Shown in pieces: positions 7,510 through 15,905 of a stretch of DNA of 64,000 nucleotides. The stretch lies in assembly GCF_008923725.1 (NCBI RefSeq), contig NZ_WBPF01000022.1, forward strand, positions 160,913 to 224,912. The letters run 5' to 3'. The stretch's first letter is position 1. Each line of letters starts with the position of its first letter. This DNA comes from Bacillus sp. CH140a_4T. Lineage in GTDB: Bacteria; Bacillota; Bacilli; Bacillales; Bacillaceae_G. Below the pieces are notes generated by a model. It did not search any database. It had not been told where the DNA came from and was given only the letters and a program-made list of their open reading frames with translations. Made by a program: the position numbers and the translations under genes.

Positions 7510-7980
7510 ATGAAAAAACAAGTATTAGATATGAATAGACAAGAAGCTACGCAAAAAATTCTAGCGGCAAAAATTAAAAAAGGGTTAACTTGGGAAGAAA
7601 TTGCAAAAGTAAGTGAAAACTCTGAGACTTGGGTTGTAACAGCGTTATTAGGACAAGCTACAATGACACGTCCAGAAGCAGAAAAAATCGGTAAACTATT
7701 AGAATTAGATGAAGAAGTAGTTCAAGCATTAACAGTAGTTCCACTTCGTGGCCAAGTAATGGAAATGCCTCCTACTGACCCGATTGCATATCGTTTATAT
7801 GAAATGATGTTACAATATGCACCAACTATTAGAGAGTTAATCTTAGAAAAAGCGGGCGAAGGTGTAATGAGTGCGATTAACTTCAACCTAGGTGTGGATA
7901 CACAAGAAGATCCAAAAGGTGGCGATCCTCGTATCGTGATTACACTTAACGGGAAATTCTTACCATTCCGTACATGGTAA
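7510..7980 (+). CDS. cynS: cyanate hydratase (cyanase)
   Basis: A 156-residue enzyme, exactly the usual family length, converting cyanate and bicarbonate to ammonia and CO2 in the cytoplasm. The N-terminal part is an HTH-like helical domain (TWEEIAKVSENSETWVV). The catalytic residues are in place: Arg95 and Glu98 in YRLYEMM and Ser121 in GVMSAINF. The C-terminus ends with the family-typical ITLNGKFLPF. It is cotranscribed with the carbonic anhydrase gene; a hairpin separates it from the downstream permease. Confidence 0.95.
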   Translation: MKKQVLDMNRQEATQKILAAKIKKGLTWEEIAKVSENSETWVVTALLGQATMTRPEAEKIGKLLELDEEVVQALTVVPLRGQVMEMPPTDPIAYRLYEMMLQYAPTIRELILEKAGEGVMSAINFNLGVDTQEDPKGGDPRIVITLNGKFLPFRTW

Positions 7981-8028
7981 ATAATCAAAAAATTCATCTA
8001 TATAATTAAAGTAATTTTATAGATTTAC

Positions 8029-8068
8029 AAAATCCATCCTTTCTAACTATGTAAAAAGGATGGATTTT
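8029..8068 (+). terminator. hairpin between cynS and permease
   Basis: A 14-bp perfect stem (AAAATCCATCCTTT and complement) with a 12-base loop ends in TTTTAAC. The T-tract is short, so it probably reduces rather than stops transcription into the permease gene. Confidence 0.55.
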
Positions 8069-8103
8069 AACTATGAAATTCTTTTTCGGCAAAGGAGAAT
8101 AAT

Positions 8104-9384
8104 ATGAATAAAAAACACTTTGATACGAGTTTTAGTATTCTACAATGGTTTGTGTTTCTATTAGCAAATGCAATTGCATTACCTATCATTATTGGTGGCA
8201 TATTCCATTTACCAATAGAAGATATCTCAACATTAATGCAGCGGACTTTTTTAGTCGTGGGAGTAAGTTCGTTTCTACAAGCGTGGTTTGGGCACCGTTA
8301 CCCCATTGCGGACGGGCCAGCCGGTTCATGGGTAAGTATATTTGTCATATTGGGACAAGTCGCTATGCATCAGGGACAAAGTGCAAAAGACGTGTTGCAA
8401 CTTTTAGAAGGCGGATTAATTATTGCAGGTATATTACTCTTCGTTCTTGGTATAACAGGGCTTGTTCATCGAATCTTACGTTTATTTACCCCTTTAGTTA
8501 CAGGAACTTTTCTTTTAATATTATCACTTCAGCTTAGTGGTGTGTTACTAAAAGGAATGATGGGATTACAAGGATCTGCAACTCATCCTGACTATACAAC
8601 AGCTACTATTGCGCTCTTTGTTTTTGCCCTTATTACTTTCTTATCAATTAAAGGGAAAGGATGGATGAAAAGTTACGCTGTGTTACTTGGAATTTCATGT
8701 GGTTGGCTTTTGTATGCAGTATTAGGAAAATCATCTCATATGCCCTCACATACAACGCTAGTTAAGTTACCAGAGATATTTGCTTGGGGCACACCTAGAT
8801 TCGATATTGGAATGATTCTAACTTCGACTTTATTTACCTTTCTTTTAATTGCAAATACAATTGCTGCTATTTCGGCTGTAAAACAAGTGGCTCCGCTATC
8901 TAAAGAAAATGAAAAGCAAACACTGAACCGTGGTGTATGGGTCGGAGGTATATCACATATTATCTCGTCATTGTTCTCTACAATTGGAATTGTACCATTA
9001 CCTGCATCAGCAGGATTTATTCAACTAACAGGTCAAAAAAAAGTGAAGTCGTTCCTTATAGCAAGTCTTATATTAGCAGGTATTTCTTTTATCCCCTCAA
9101 TTGTAAACTTTATATCCTTGCTACCAGGTCCTATTGCTAATGCTGCACTTTTAGCTACATTTGTCCAAGTAATAGGCATTTCATTTCAATCCATTTTACG
9201 TGAAGAATTAAAGCAACGCCGATTCACTATATTAGGAATTTCATTATTAATCAGTTTTGGTATAATGTTTCTTCCAGAAAGTGCATTTAGCGGAGCCCCT
9301 TCTTCCTTACAATATGTTTTAAGTAACGGATTACTCGTAGGTACTATGATTGTTATTTTGTTAGAACAGTTTTGGAAAGAGTAA
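8104..9384 (+). CDS. NCS2 family (xanthine/uracil-type) permease
   Basis: A 426-residue membrane protein with 12-14 predicted segments. It has the NCS2 layout: the FGHRYPIADGPAGSWVS region (substrate-binding segment 3 side) near residue 65 and the TFLLIANTIAAISAV and LPASAGFIQLTGQ segments in the second half. The family imports nucleobases or related anions by proton or sodium symport. It lies downstream of carbonic anhydrase and cyanase on the same strand, so a role in moving a cyanate-related compound is conceivable, but the fold itself only supports a nucleobase-type transporter. AAAGGAG lies just upstream of the start. Confidence 0.85.
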   Translation: MNKKHFDTSFSILQWFVFLLANAIALPIIIGGIFHLPIEDISTLMQRTFLVVGVSSFLQAWFGHRYPIADGPAGSWVSIFVILGQVAMHQGQSAKDVLQLLEGGLIIAGILLFVLGITGLVHRILRLFTPLVTGTFLLILSLQLSGVLLKGMMGLQGSATHPDYTTATIALFVFALITFLSIKGKGWMKSYAVLLGISCGWLLYAVLGKSSHMPSHTTLVKLPEIFAWGTPRFDIGMILTSTLFTFLLIANTIAAISAVKQVAPLSKENEKQTLNRGVWVGGISHIISSLFSTIGIVPLPASAGFIQLTGQKKVKSFLIASLILAGISFIPSIVNFISLLPGPIANAALLATFVQVIGISFQSILREELKQRRFTILGISLLISFGIMFLPESAFSGAPSSLQYVLSNGLLVGTMIVILLEQFWKE

Positions 9385-9402
9385 AATTTGTGATTAAGTA
9401 AA

Positions 9403-9432
9403 AAAGCGCCCTGCTTACAGGGCGCTTTTTTA
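9403..9432 (+). terminator. terminator after NCS2 permease
   Basis: AGCGCCCTG pairs with CAGGGCGCT around CTTA, followed by TTTTTT. This is a strong Rho-independent terminator. Confidence 0.88.
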
Positions 9433-9520
9433 TACCTAATGACTAATACTAGCAGTTGGGTATAATGTTGTTCCTCCAATTGAAACTTTTATTTCATTTG
9501 TTAATGGAACATTTTATTCA

Positions 9521-10273
9521 TTAATAAACAGCGATTGGCCCATAAGGACCTTTGATAATTTCTATTTTCGTTTCAAAAATATCTGTTAAAATTGTTGGGT
9601 CCATAACCTCTTCTACTGTTCCAAAAGCAGCAATTTGTCCATCTTTCATAGCACAAATTTTATCAGAGTATTTAGCTGCAAAATTTATGTCATGCATAAC
9701 AGTCAAAATTGTTCTTCCGAATTCATTAGCTGCACGTCTCAAATGCTCCATCATTTGAACAGAGCGCGCAACATCAAGGTTGTTCAGAGGCTCGTCCAAT
9801 AGCACATATTCAGTCTCTTGGCACAATACCATCGCTACATATGCCCTTTGTCTTTGACCACCAGAAAGCTCATCTAAATATCTATTCTCTAAACTAGTTA
9901 AATCTAAGAAATCGATATATTTAGAAATGATAACCTCATCTTCTTTAGTTAATCTTCCCTTTGAATAAGGAAAGCGCCCAAATCCAACTAATTGTCTAAC
10001 AGTAAGCCTCGTTACAAAATGATTTTCTTGTCGCAATATAGTCAAAATTTTTGCTAAGTCTTTTGATTTGGATTCAGAAACATCCATATTCGCTACCTGA
10101 ATTTGACCTTCATCCATATCTAAAAGTCTTCCAATCATCAAAAGTGTCGTAGACTTTCCAGCGCCATTTGGTCCAATTAAAGAAGTAAAGCCCGCTTTTG
10201 GTATTTCAATATCCAAAGGTCCTATTCTCACCTTATCAGTATAGAACTTTTTAACATTATCTATTTTTATCAT
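9521..10273 (-). CDS. fatE: siderophore ABC importer ATPase (petrobactin type)
   Basis: A 250-residue cytoplasmic ATPase with Walker A GPNGAGKST (about 33-41), signature LSGGQRQRA and Walker B YVLLDEPLNNLD, followed by the H-loop VMHD. It belongs to the FecE/FepC class that powers ferric-siderophore import. It is the last gene of a four-gene operon and overlaps the upstream permease by 4 bp. The order and similarity match B. subtilis YclP in yclNOPQ and the B. anthracis/B. cereus FatBCDE petrobactin system. The symbol follows that match. Confidence 0.85.
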   Translation of the reverse strand: MIKIDNVKKFYTDKVRIGPLDIEIPKAGFTSLIGPNGAGKSTTLLMIGRLLDMDEGQIQVANMDVSESKSKDLAKILTILRQENHFVTRLTVRQLVGFGRFPYSKGRLTKEDEVIISKYIDFLDLTSLENRYLDELSGGQRQRAYVAMVLCQETEYVLLDEPLNNLDVARSVQMMEHLRRAANEFGRTILTVMHDINFAAKYSDKICAMKDGQIAAFGTVEEVMDPTILTDIFETKIEIIKGPYGPIAVY

Positions 10274-11334
10274 AAAGCCCTCTTCCTTAAAACTATAGTT
10301 AAGAATATGATTCCACCAAATAATTCAATAATAACTGAAACTACACCTTGAGCATGGAATACATGATACATTAAAAAGTATGCACTCGTCATTATTAAAA
10401 ATCCTATAGCAAAAGCCATTGGGAAAATATATCTATGATCATAAGTTGACGCCGCCTGATAACTCAAAGTTGCTACTAAAAAGCCGTAGAAAGTAAGTGG
10501 CCCAATTAGAGCTGTTGAGATAGACATCAAAATAGCAACTAACACAAGCGTATAAATTACACTAGGTTGATATTTAACCCCAAAAGAAGTAGCAACATCC
10601 TTTCCTAATGACAAAACATTCAACTTCTTAGAATGAGCAAAAATTAATACTGCTACAATTATGATCATAGGAATTACAATAGGAAAATATGCAGGGTCTG
10701 CATGATTAACAGAACCAAATAATCTCGCTTGTAAAATATCAAATTCTGAAGGCGCAAGTAGTTTTCTCATGAAAGTTGACACAGAATTTAGCCCGGTACC
10801 AATAATAATTCCAACTAAAAGCATAAGTTGTAAATTCCCGTATTTACCGGAAAGTAACCATCCATAAAGTATCAAACTCATGAAGACCATCACAACAACT
10901 TGAAATAAAAATGATCCAATTCCATTAAAATTTATTAATGCACTAGCACCAAAGAAGAATATTGTACTCGTTTGAATTGCTGAATAAAGTGATTCGAAAC
11001 CTAAAAGTGAAGGAGTAATAATCTTATTATTCGTAATAGATTGGAAAGCAACTGTCGATAAGCTATGGCAAACTGCAGCAATAATCATCGCAACAATAGC
11101 TACTATCCTTCTCTTAACAACTGGGATAAAAGAAGGTGAATCTATCGGAACTGGGTTGTTATAAACTAAAAGTCCATATGAAGAAAGGAGACCTAAAGCA
11201 ATCAATGTTATGAGTAAAATCCAATAACGTCTTGCTTCCTTTTTAGAACGAAAAGCACTAGCTGATCTACTTTCATTATGAAGGCTAGAATCGATTTCGA
11301 CATTTTCTTTATTTTTATAGTCTAATGTGATCAT
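10270..11334 (-). CDS. fatD: siderophore ABC importer permease 2
   Basis: A 354-residue FecCD-family permease with about ten membrane segments after an unusually long polar N-terminus (about 40 residues rich in Ser/Lys/Arg). The family-typical ATPase-contact loop is present as LGKDVATSFGV. It overlaps fatC and fatE by 4 bp at each end, so all three are translationally coupled. AAGGAGG precedes the start. It is equivalent to YclO. Confidence 0.85.
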   Translation of the reverse strand: MITLDYKNKENVEIDSSLHNESRSASAFRSKKEARRYWILLITLIALGLLSSYGLLVYNNPVPIDSPSFIPVVKRRIVAIVAMIIAAVCHSLSTVAFQSITNNKIITPSLLGFESLYSAIQTSTIFFFGASALINFNGIGSFLFQVVVMVFMSLILYGWLLSGKYGNLQLMLLVGIIIGTGLNSVSTFMRKLLAPSEFDILQARLFGSVNHADPAYFPIVIPMIIIVAVLIFAHSKKLNVLSLGKDVATSFGVKYQPSVIYTLVLVAILMSISTALIGPLTFYGFLVATLSYQAASTYDHRYIFPMAFAIGFLIMTSAYFLMYHVFHAQGVVSVIIELFGGIIFLTIVLRKRAL

Positions 11335-12347
11335 CGCAGCCTCCTTGGTTTTCTTTGTCTCAATAGAATAGTAATAAACACGACCGCTCCCACTGTTGCA
11401 AGTATTAAAGAAACAGGTACTTCAAAAGGCTTTATAATTGTTCGAGAAATGATGTCACAGGCAGTTATTGTCCCCATTCCAATCACACAAACCCAAGGTA
11501 AATTACTTCTAAGATCATCACCTCTAAACATGGAAACAATATTTGGCACAATTAATCCCAAGAAAGGTAAGTGTCCAATAACAGCTGCAACAATTCCAAC
11601 CGCAACAGAGATAAGGCCCGTCCCAAAAAGAACAATTCTATTGTAATTAACGCCAAGGCTTGTTGCGACATCTTCTCCTAGTCCAGCTAAAGTCAATCTA
11701 TTCGCATACATAAAAATAAGCAAAGTAATGATAACAATCAGCCATAAATATTCATACCTTCCCACCTGAATGTTAGCAAATGAACCTACGAACCAAGTTT
11801 CAATACTTTGCGTCATTTGAAAAAGAAGTCCCAAAAAAGTAGACACTGCAGAAATAACTGCTCCGAGCATCAATCCAATAATCGGGACAATTAAAGACGA
11901 ACGAAGCTTAACTCTTCTTAAAAATAGAAAGAAAATCATAGTTCCTATAAAAGAAAAAATGATTGCACCAGTCATTCTTTGAACTAAAGTCGGGGCAGGA
12001 AATAATAAATACACAAAAAGCAGGCCTAAGCCTGACCATTCGATAGTACCCGTTGTAGTAGGTTCAACAAAGCGATTCTGTGTAATGAGTTGCATTACGA
12101 GTCCTGCCATCGCCATTGCAGCTCCAGTAAGCATTAATGCAACTGTTCTCGGAACACGAGTGATGAAAAACATCTCCATTCCGTCCTCTTGTCCACGAAG
12201 ATCATAAACTCCAGTAAACAGTGATATAACCCCTAAAATGATAACAACTATAACCGCTATTATAAAAGGTTTTGTCCATATTTTATTGTGATTATAAAAC
12301 TGGGGTTGAGAAATATTCTCAACCCTAGAAATCATATTTTTTGACAC
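11331..12347 (-). CDS. fatC: siderophore ABC importer permease 1
   Basis: A 338-residue FecCD-family permease (YclN equivalent). It has about nine or ten membrane segments, TRVPRTVALMLTGAAMAMAG near residue 62 and the coupling loop LGEDVATSLGV. The start is GTG with GGGG nine bases upstream. With fatD it forms the membrane heterodimer, receiving the ferric siderophore from FatB and energised by FatE. Confidence 0.86.
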   Translation of the reverse strand: MSKNMISRVENISQPQFYNHNKIWTKPFIIAVIVVIILGVISLFTGVYDLRGQEDGMEMFFITRVPRTVALMLTGAAMAMAGLVMQLITQNRFVEPTTTGTIEWSGLGLLFVYLLFPAPTLVQRMTGAIIFSFIGTMIFFLFLRRVKLRSSLIVPIIGLMLGAVISAVSTFLGLLFQMTQSIETWFVGSFANIQVGRYEYLWLIVIITLLIFMYANRLTLAGLGEDVATSLGVNYNRIVLFGTGLISVAVGIVAAVIGHLPFLGLIVPNIVSMFRGDDLRSNLPWVCVIGMGTITACDIISRTIIKPFEVPVSLILATVGAVVFITILLRQRKPRRLR

Positions 12348-12366
12348 TGTTTCGTACCCCTTTACA

Positions 12367-13386
12367 CTACTTAGCTAAAGTTTTTGCAAGATTTCCAAAT
12401 AACTCTACATAAGTCTGAATTGATTCATTTGTGTAAGTATCTTCTGGTGCATAAACAACTTGTTTTTTAGAAACAGCAGTTGTGTTTTGAAGAGCTGGTG
12501 ATTTAGAAATAACATCCTTGGCAGGTGTTGACTTAGCTGCATCAGATGTTGCAGCATCACGATCTAATACGAAAAGCCAATCAGGATTTGTTTGTGCAAT
12601 AGCTTCAACAGAAACGTCATCACCTTTATGACCTGCAGTAGAATTAGACACTTCTAATGCTGGAGTCCAACCGAAAATTTCATACATTGGTCCCCAAACA
12701 CGACCAGAGTGCGGCGCAGCAAAACCAATATTCCCACCAGTAACGATAACACTCATAACTTTATCTTTTCCGTTATAAGCAGATTTTGCTTTTTCAATAG
12801 ATTTATCAAAATCAGCTACTAATTGTTTAGCTTCTTTATCTTTATCAAAGATTTTTCCTAGAGTAGTTGTAGAATTTTTAAGTCCATCTACTAAATTTTT
12901 TCCAGGCGTAGTAGATTTCTCAGAAACATCAAAATTAAGATCAATAACAGCTGCATTTGGCACTAATTTTTTGATTTCTTCGTAATGATCAGCAAATCTT
13001 TGACCAACGATTACAAGGTCAGGGTTTGCCGCTGCAATAATTTCAAGATTTGGTTCGCGGTGATTCCCGATATTTTTAACTGAATCATCTTTTTTATATG
13101 CTGAATCCGCAGGCATGATATCCTTTGGAGCAGCCGCTAATTTAATTCCCCAATCAGCTAAAGTTTCAAAAGTTCTATTATCCAAAGCAACTACATTCTT
13201 TGGATTTACTGGTACTTTAACAGTTCCGTGTGCATCAGTGATTTCAACCATTTTTGGCTTATCACTACCATTCTCTTTATTAGCCTTCGACTCTTTCGTG
13301 TCATTACTTGGATTTGAGCAAGCTACTAACATTAAAGTGAAGATTGCTAAAATACTTACTAATTTTAAAAGCATAGTTTTTTTCAT
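12367..13386 (-). CDS. fatB: ferric-siderophore (petrobactin-type) binding lipoprotein
   Basis: A 339-residue lipoprotein with signal peptide MKKTMLLKLVSILAIF and lipobox LVAC, a polar linker (about 22-45) and a periplasmic-binding-protein type III fold. It resembles B. subtilis YclQ: GKIFDK, the NPDWLFVLDRD segment and GRVWGP. The ATG at 13386 has AGGAG seven bases before it; an upstream in-frame ATG is discarded because it would bury the signal peptide. A Fur box lies about 90 bp upstream. The petrobactin assignment is by homology to FatB/YclQ. Confidence 0.88.
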   Translation of the reverse strand: MKKTMLLKLVSILAIFTLMLVACSNPSNDTKESKANKENGSDKPKMVEITDAHGTVKVPVNPKNVVALDNRTFETLADWGIKLAAAPKDIMPADSAYKKDDSVKNIGNHREPNLEIIAAANPDLVIVGQRFADHYEEIKKLVPNAAVIDLNFDVSEKSTTPGKNLVDGLKNSTTTLGKIFDKDKEAKQLVADFDKSIEKAKSAYNGKDKVMSVIVTGGNIGFAAPHSGRVWGPMYEIFGWTPALEVSNSTAGHKGDDVSVEAIAQTNPDWLFVLDRDAATSDAAKSTPAKDVISKSPALQNTTAVSKKQVVYAPEDTYTNESIQTYVELFGNLAKTLAK

Positions 13387-13476
13387 ACGTATACTCCTTA
13401 TTATGTAATTTAGTTCGAAAATGATAAAGTCCATAGATTAAATTAGATAGTAACGTTTATACATCTAAATTGCTAT

Positions 13477-13491
13477 TGATAATCATTTTCA
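13477..13491 (-). promoter_or_regulatory. Fur box upstream of fatBCDE
   Basis: TGATAATCATTTTCA matches the 7-1-7 Bacillus Fur consensus (TGATAATnATTATCA) with one mismatch. It predicts iron repression of the importer. The rest of 13500-13640 has no gene. Confidence 0.75.
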
Positions 13492-13643
13492 TTTGAACAT
13501 CCTGATAATAAGTATAGTCGTTAATTATGTGAAAATCTTGTGAATGGTGTGAGTTAATTAAATTAAAAATAAATTAGATAGGGCCTCAACTAAGGCGTGC
13601 TAGAGTCATCCCCTCCGCACTAACCAATAGATGCGCACCTCTT

Positions 13644-13690
13644 ATAAAGTGAAACTTTAATCAGCCCTCACCAATCGGGCATTTAATATT
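13644..13690 (+). repeat. truncated bcr1-like fragment
   Basis: ATAAAGTGAAACTTTAATCA is identical to the left end of the full bcr1-like copies, but the first hairpin is missing. The sequence continues directly into CCAATCGGGC, matching the middle of the element, then diverges. It is a deletion remnant. Confidence 0.6.
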
Positions 13691-13698
13691 TCTCAGAC

Positions 13699-13770
13699 AC
13701 TATTTGATTATCAGATTTAATAGAAAAAAACGAGTAAAACTGATAATCAAATAGTTTTACTCATTTTTTT
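13699..13770 (-). terminator. terminator with competing hairpin after response regulator
   Basis: On the minus strand GAGTAAAAC pairs with GTTTTACTC and is followed by TTTTTTT, a good terminator. A second perfect 16-bp pairing, 13740-13755 with 13699-13714 (ACTATTTGATTATCAG and complement), uses the terminator loop, so the two folds overlap and compete. Confidence 0.65.
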
Positions 13771-13776
13771 CTACTA

Positions 13777-14454
13777 TCAATCAACCATTGAATAGCCTCT
13801 GCCATGTATCGTTTGAATATATCTGTCTTTCTTCTCGCACTTTAACTTTTTTCTGACATACCCAATATATAAGTCTACTACATTTGGATTTACTACTACG
13901 TTATCTCCCCAAACCTGGTTCAAAAGCATTTCACGGCTCAATATTGTATTTTTATTCTTGATTAAAAATACAAGTAAATCGTACTCGCGCTTAGTAAGCA
14001 CGAGGTTTTCGCCACTTTTTTTCACAATATTGCTAGATGCATCAACAAAGAGGTCTTTAAACTGAAAAAAGCTTGTCCCATTTTGCTGGATATAGTCACT
14101 TCTCCTTAAAATAGCTTGAACCCTTGCTACTAATTCTTCTTTCACAAATGGTTTTCTTATATAATCATCTGCCCCTGCTTGTAACCCTGCTATGCAATCC
14201 TTGCTAGAAATATTGTCGGTCACAATAATAATCGGCGTCGTTTTAACAAGTCGTATTTGTCTGCAAATTTCTGGTCCGGACATACTTAATGAATCCCAGT
14301 CCAATATGATAATATCCCAATCTTGTTCGTATACTATATTTAAACCTTGGTTTTCATTGTGAAGTTTTAAAATGAAATGGCCTTCTTGCGTTAGACCGCT
14401 TACGATTTTCTTCGCTAAAGACCTTTCATTCTTAATTACTAACACCTGCCTCAC
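13777..14454 (-). CDS. OmpR/PhoB-family response regulator, orphan, atypical receiver
   Basis: A 225-residue protein with receiver domain (1-115) and C-terminal winged-helix DNA-binding domain (128-224, ending HGRGYSMV). The phosphoacceptor is present (Asp52 in IILDWDS), as are the switch Thr in VTD and the Lys in RKPF. However, the usual acidic pair at the start of the receiver is replaced by Lys8-Asn9 (IKNE in place of VDDE), so magnesium binding is probably impaired. No histidine kinase gene is adjacent. It is monocistronic between fatB and ssrA. It may act independently of phosphorylation or with a remote kinase. Confidence 0.88.
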   Translation of the reverse strand: MRQVLVIKNERSLAKKIVSGLTQEGHFILKLHNENQGLNIVYEQDWDIIILDWDSLSMSGPEICRQIRLVKTTPIIIVTDNISSKDCIAGLQAGADDYIRKPFVKEELVARVQAILRRSDYIQQNGTSFFQFKDLFVDASSNIVKKSGENLVLTKREYDLLVFLIKNKNTILSREMLLNQVWGDNVVVNPNVVDLYIGYVRKKLKCEKKDRYIQTIHGRGYSMVD

Positions 14455-14626
14455 CGATGGTTCACCTCTACTTCAATATAACTTGGTTAGATAAAAAATT
14501 ATCTCAAAAAAATAATTTAAGATTTATACATATTAAATTCCTAAAAAAACCATTATAACAGCTTATTAGGAGAACTCTATATAATCTTACAATAGATACG
14601 GGTGAAAACACAAAAGATATGAAGAT

Positions 14627-14737
14627 TTAAATATAGACCATGTAATCATTAAAGGTATCTATAGTATCTACCTGCTTATCATCAATAACGATGTTTTCAT
14701 TTTCTGTTTCAAGGGTACAGTCCTCAACTTGAGTATT
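14627..14737 (-). pseudogene. coding-like 3' fragment beside ssrA
   Basis: On the minus strand 36 codons are open and coding-like (QVEDCTLETENENIV, IDDKQVDTIDTF) and end at TAA 14627. There is no start codon in a usable position and a stop codon closes the frame upstream. It lies just past the ssrA terminator, a position where integrating elements leave scars. The rest of 14455-14750 shows no other gene. Confidence 0.4.
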
Positions 14738-14749
14738 TTATAAATAACA

Positions 14750-14795
14750 AAACAAAAAGAACCATAACCTTGCCAAAATGGCAAAGTTATGGTTC
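14750..14795 (-). terminator. ssrA terminator
   Basis: GAACCATAAC pairs with GTTATGGTTC, with inner TTGCC/GGCAA, followed on the minus strand by TTTTTGTTTTGTT. It lies about 35 bases beyond the tmRNA 3' end. Confidence 0.75.
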
Positions 14796-14830
14796 ATATC
14801 ATACAAAATAAAAAACCACCAAATATGTAT

Positions 14831-15185
14831 TGGTGGAGACGGTGGGAGTCGAACCCACGTCCAAAAATATCGGCACTTAAGCTTCTACGAGTGTAGTCGA
14901 TATATTAGCATTTCGCGAACTCTTCGGCCTATCGACAGGCTTCCAAGTTGCTAGTCTGATTGTTCTCTTCCTTCGCCCTCAGACGGCGAACTCCGGCGTA
15001 GTCCACTTAGTTTGAGTCCCTTACCCTACCACATGGACGATGGAGGGAGGAACCTTTAGTGCAATTAAGCAGCTAAAGAAAGATTGTTTTGTTTGCCAAT
15101 TATAGGCTTTGACGTTTTAACGAGGCCGATCCCCTCGACTCGCAACCTAAGCTCGAACTATCCCTGTCGAATCCGTAACGTCCCC
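14831..15185 (-). ncRNA. ssrA: tmRNA
   Basis: A 355-nt transfer-messenger RNA. The 5' end reads GGGGACGTTACGGATTCGAC and the 3' end has the T-arm GGGTTCGACTCCC and an encoded CCA, forming the alanyl-tRNA-like half. The internal tag frame reads GGC AAA CAA AAC AAT CTT TCT TTA GCT GCT TAA, so the appended peptide is (A)GKQNNLSLAA, the degradation tag. smpB and rnr, whose products work with it in ribosome rescue and nonstop mRNA decay, lie directly upstream on the same strand. Confidence 0.97.
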
Positions 15186-15311
15186 ATGATAAAAATGGAG
15201 CATACGAAGAAAATATCGTGATAGCTACTAAGAGCTGTTTTTCAATGTGCAACAATCTTACATAAGTTATTATAACATACGCGCGTCGTTTTACAAATGT
15301 AAATATCTGTA

Positions 15312-15779
15312 TTACATCTTTTGACGATCACGGAACGCGCGTGCAATTTCACGTTTTGCTTCTTTCTCTTTTAAATCGTTACGCTTATCATATTGCTTTT
15401 TACCTTTTGCTAAACCAAGTGCCATTTTCGCGAATCCATTTTTTAAATAAATTCTAACTGGAACTAATGCGTAGCCTGTTTCTTTTGAAGCACCCGTTAA
15501 CTTCTCAATTTCTTTTTTATGAAGAAGTAACTTTCTCGTGCGAAGTGGATCATGATTGAAACGATTCCCTTGCTCATATGTACTAATATGCATATTATGA
15601 ACCCATACTTCACCATTATGTACACGTGCAAACGCATCTTTCAAGTTCACGCGTCCAGCGCGAATCGACTTAATTTCCGTTCCTTGAAGGACAAGCCCTG
15701 CCTCGTATGTTTCTTCGATGAAATAATCATGAAATGCTTTTTTATTTTGTGCAATAACCTTACCTGTACCCTTTGGCAT
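15312..15779 (-). CDS. smpB: tmRNA-binding protein SmpB
   Basis: A 155-residue beta-barrel protein with a basic C-terminal tail (KGKKQYDKR, ending RAFRDRQKM) that takes the place of the anticodon arm when tmRNA enters stalled ribosomes. The core motif [18 protein letters not shown] and the [10 protein letters not shown] segment are typical. The start ATG at 15779 is fixed by GGAGG upstream and by MPKGTG; longer in-frame extension is non-homologous. It lies between rnr and ssrA. Confidence 0.97.
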   Translation of the reverse strand: MPKGTGKVIAQNKKAFHDYFIEETYEAGLVLQGTEIKSIRAGRVNLKDAFARVHNGEVWVHNMHISTYEQGNRFNHDPLRTRKLLLHKKEIEKLTGASKETGYALVPVRIYLKNGFAKMALGLAKGKKQYDKRNDLKEKEAKREIARAFRDRQKM

Positions 15780-15857
15780 ATAACGTCCCTCCTCTATTTT
15801 TACTATTGTAACAAATGTGAACAAAAAGCGAAAGTGGCTCGCTCTCAAGCCACCAAT

Positions 15858-15899
15858 AAAAAAAGAAAAAGCCCCGCTTTTCATCAAAGCGAAGCCCTC
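15858..15899 (-). terminator. terminator after rnr
   Basis: On the minus strand an imperfect stem of about 11 pairs (GGGCTTCGCTTT / AAAGCGGGGCTT) is followed by TTTTTCTTTTTTT, immediately after the rnr stop. Confidence 0.7.
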
Positions 15900-15905
15900 C
15901 TTTTC

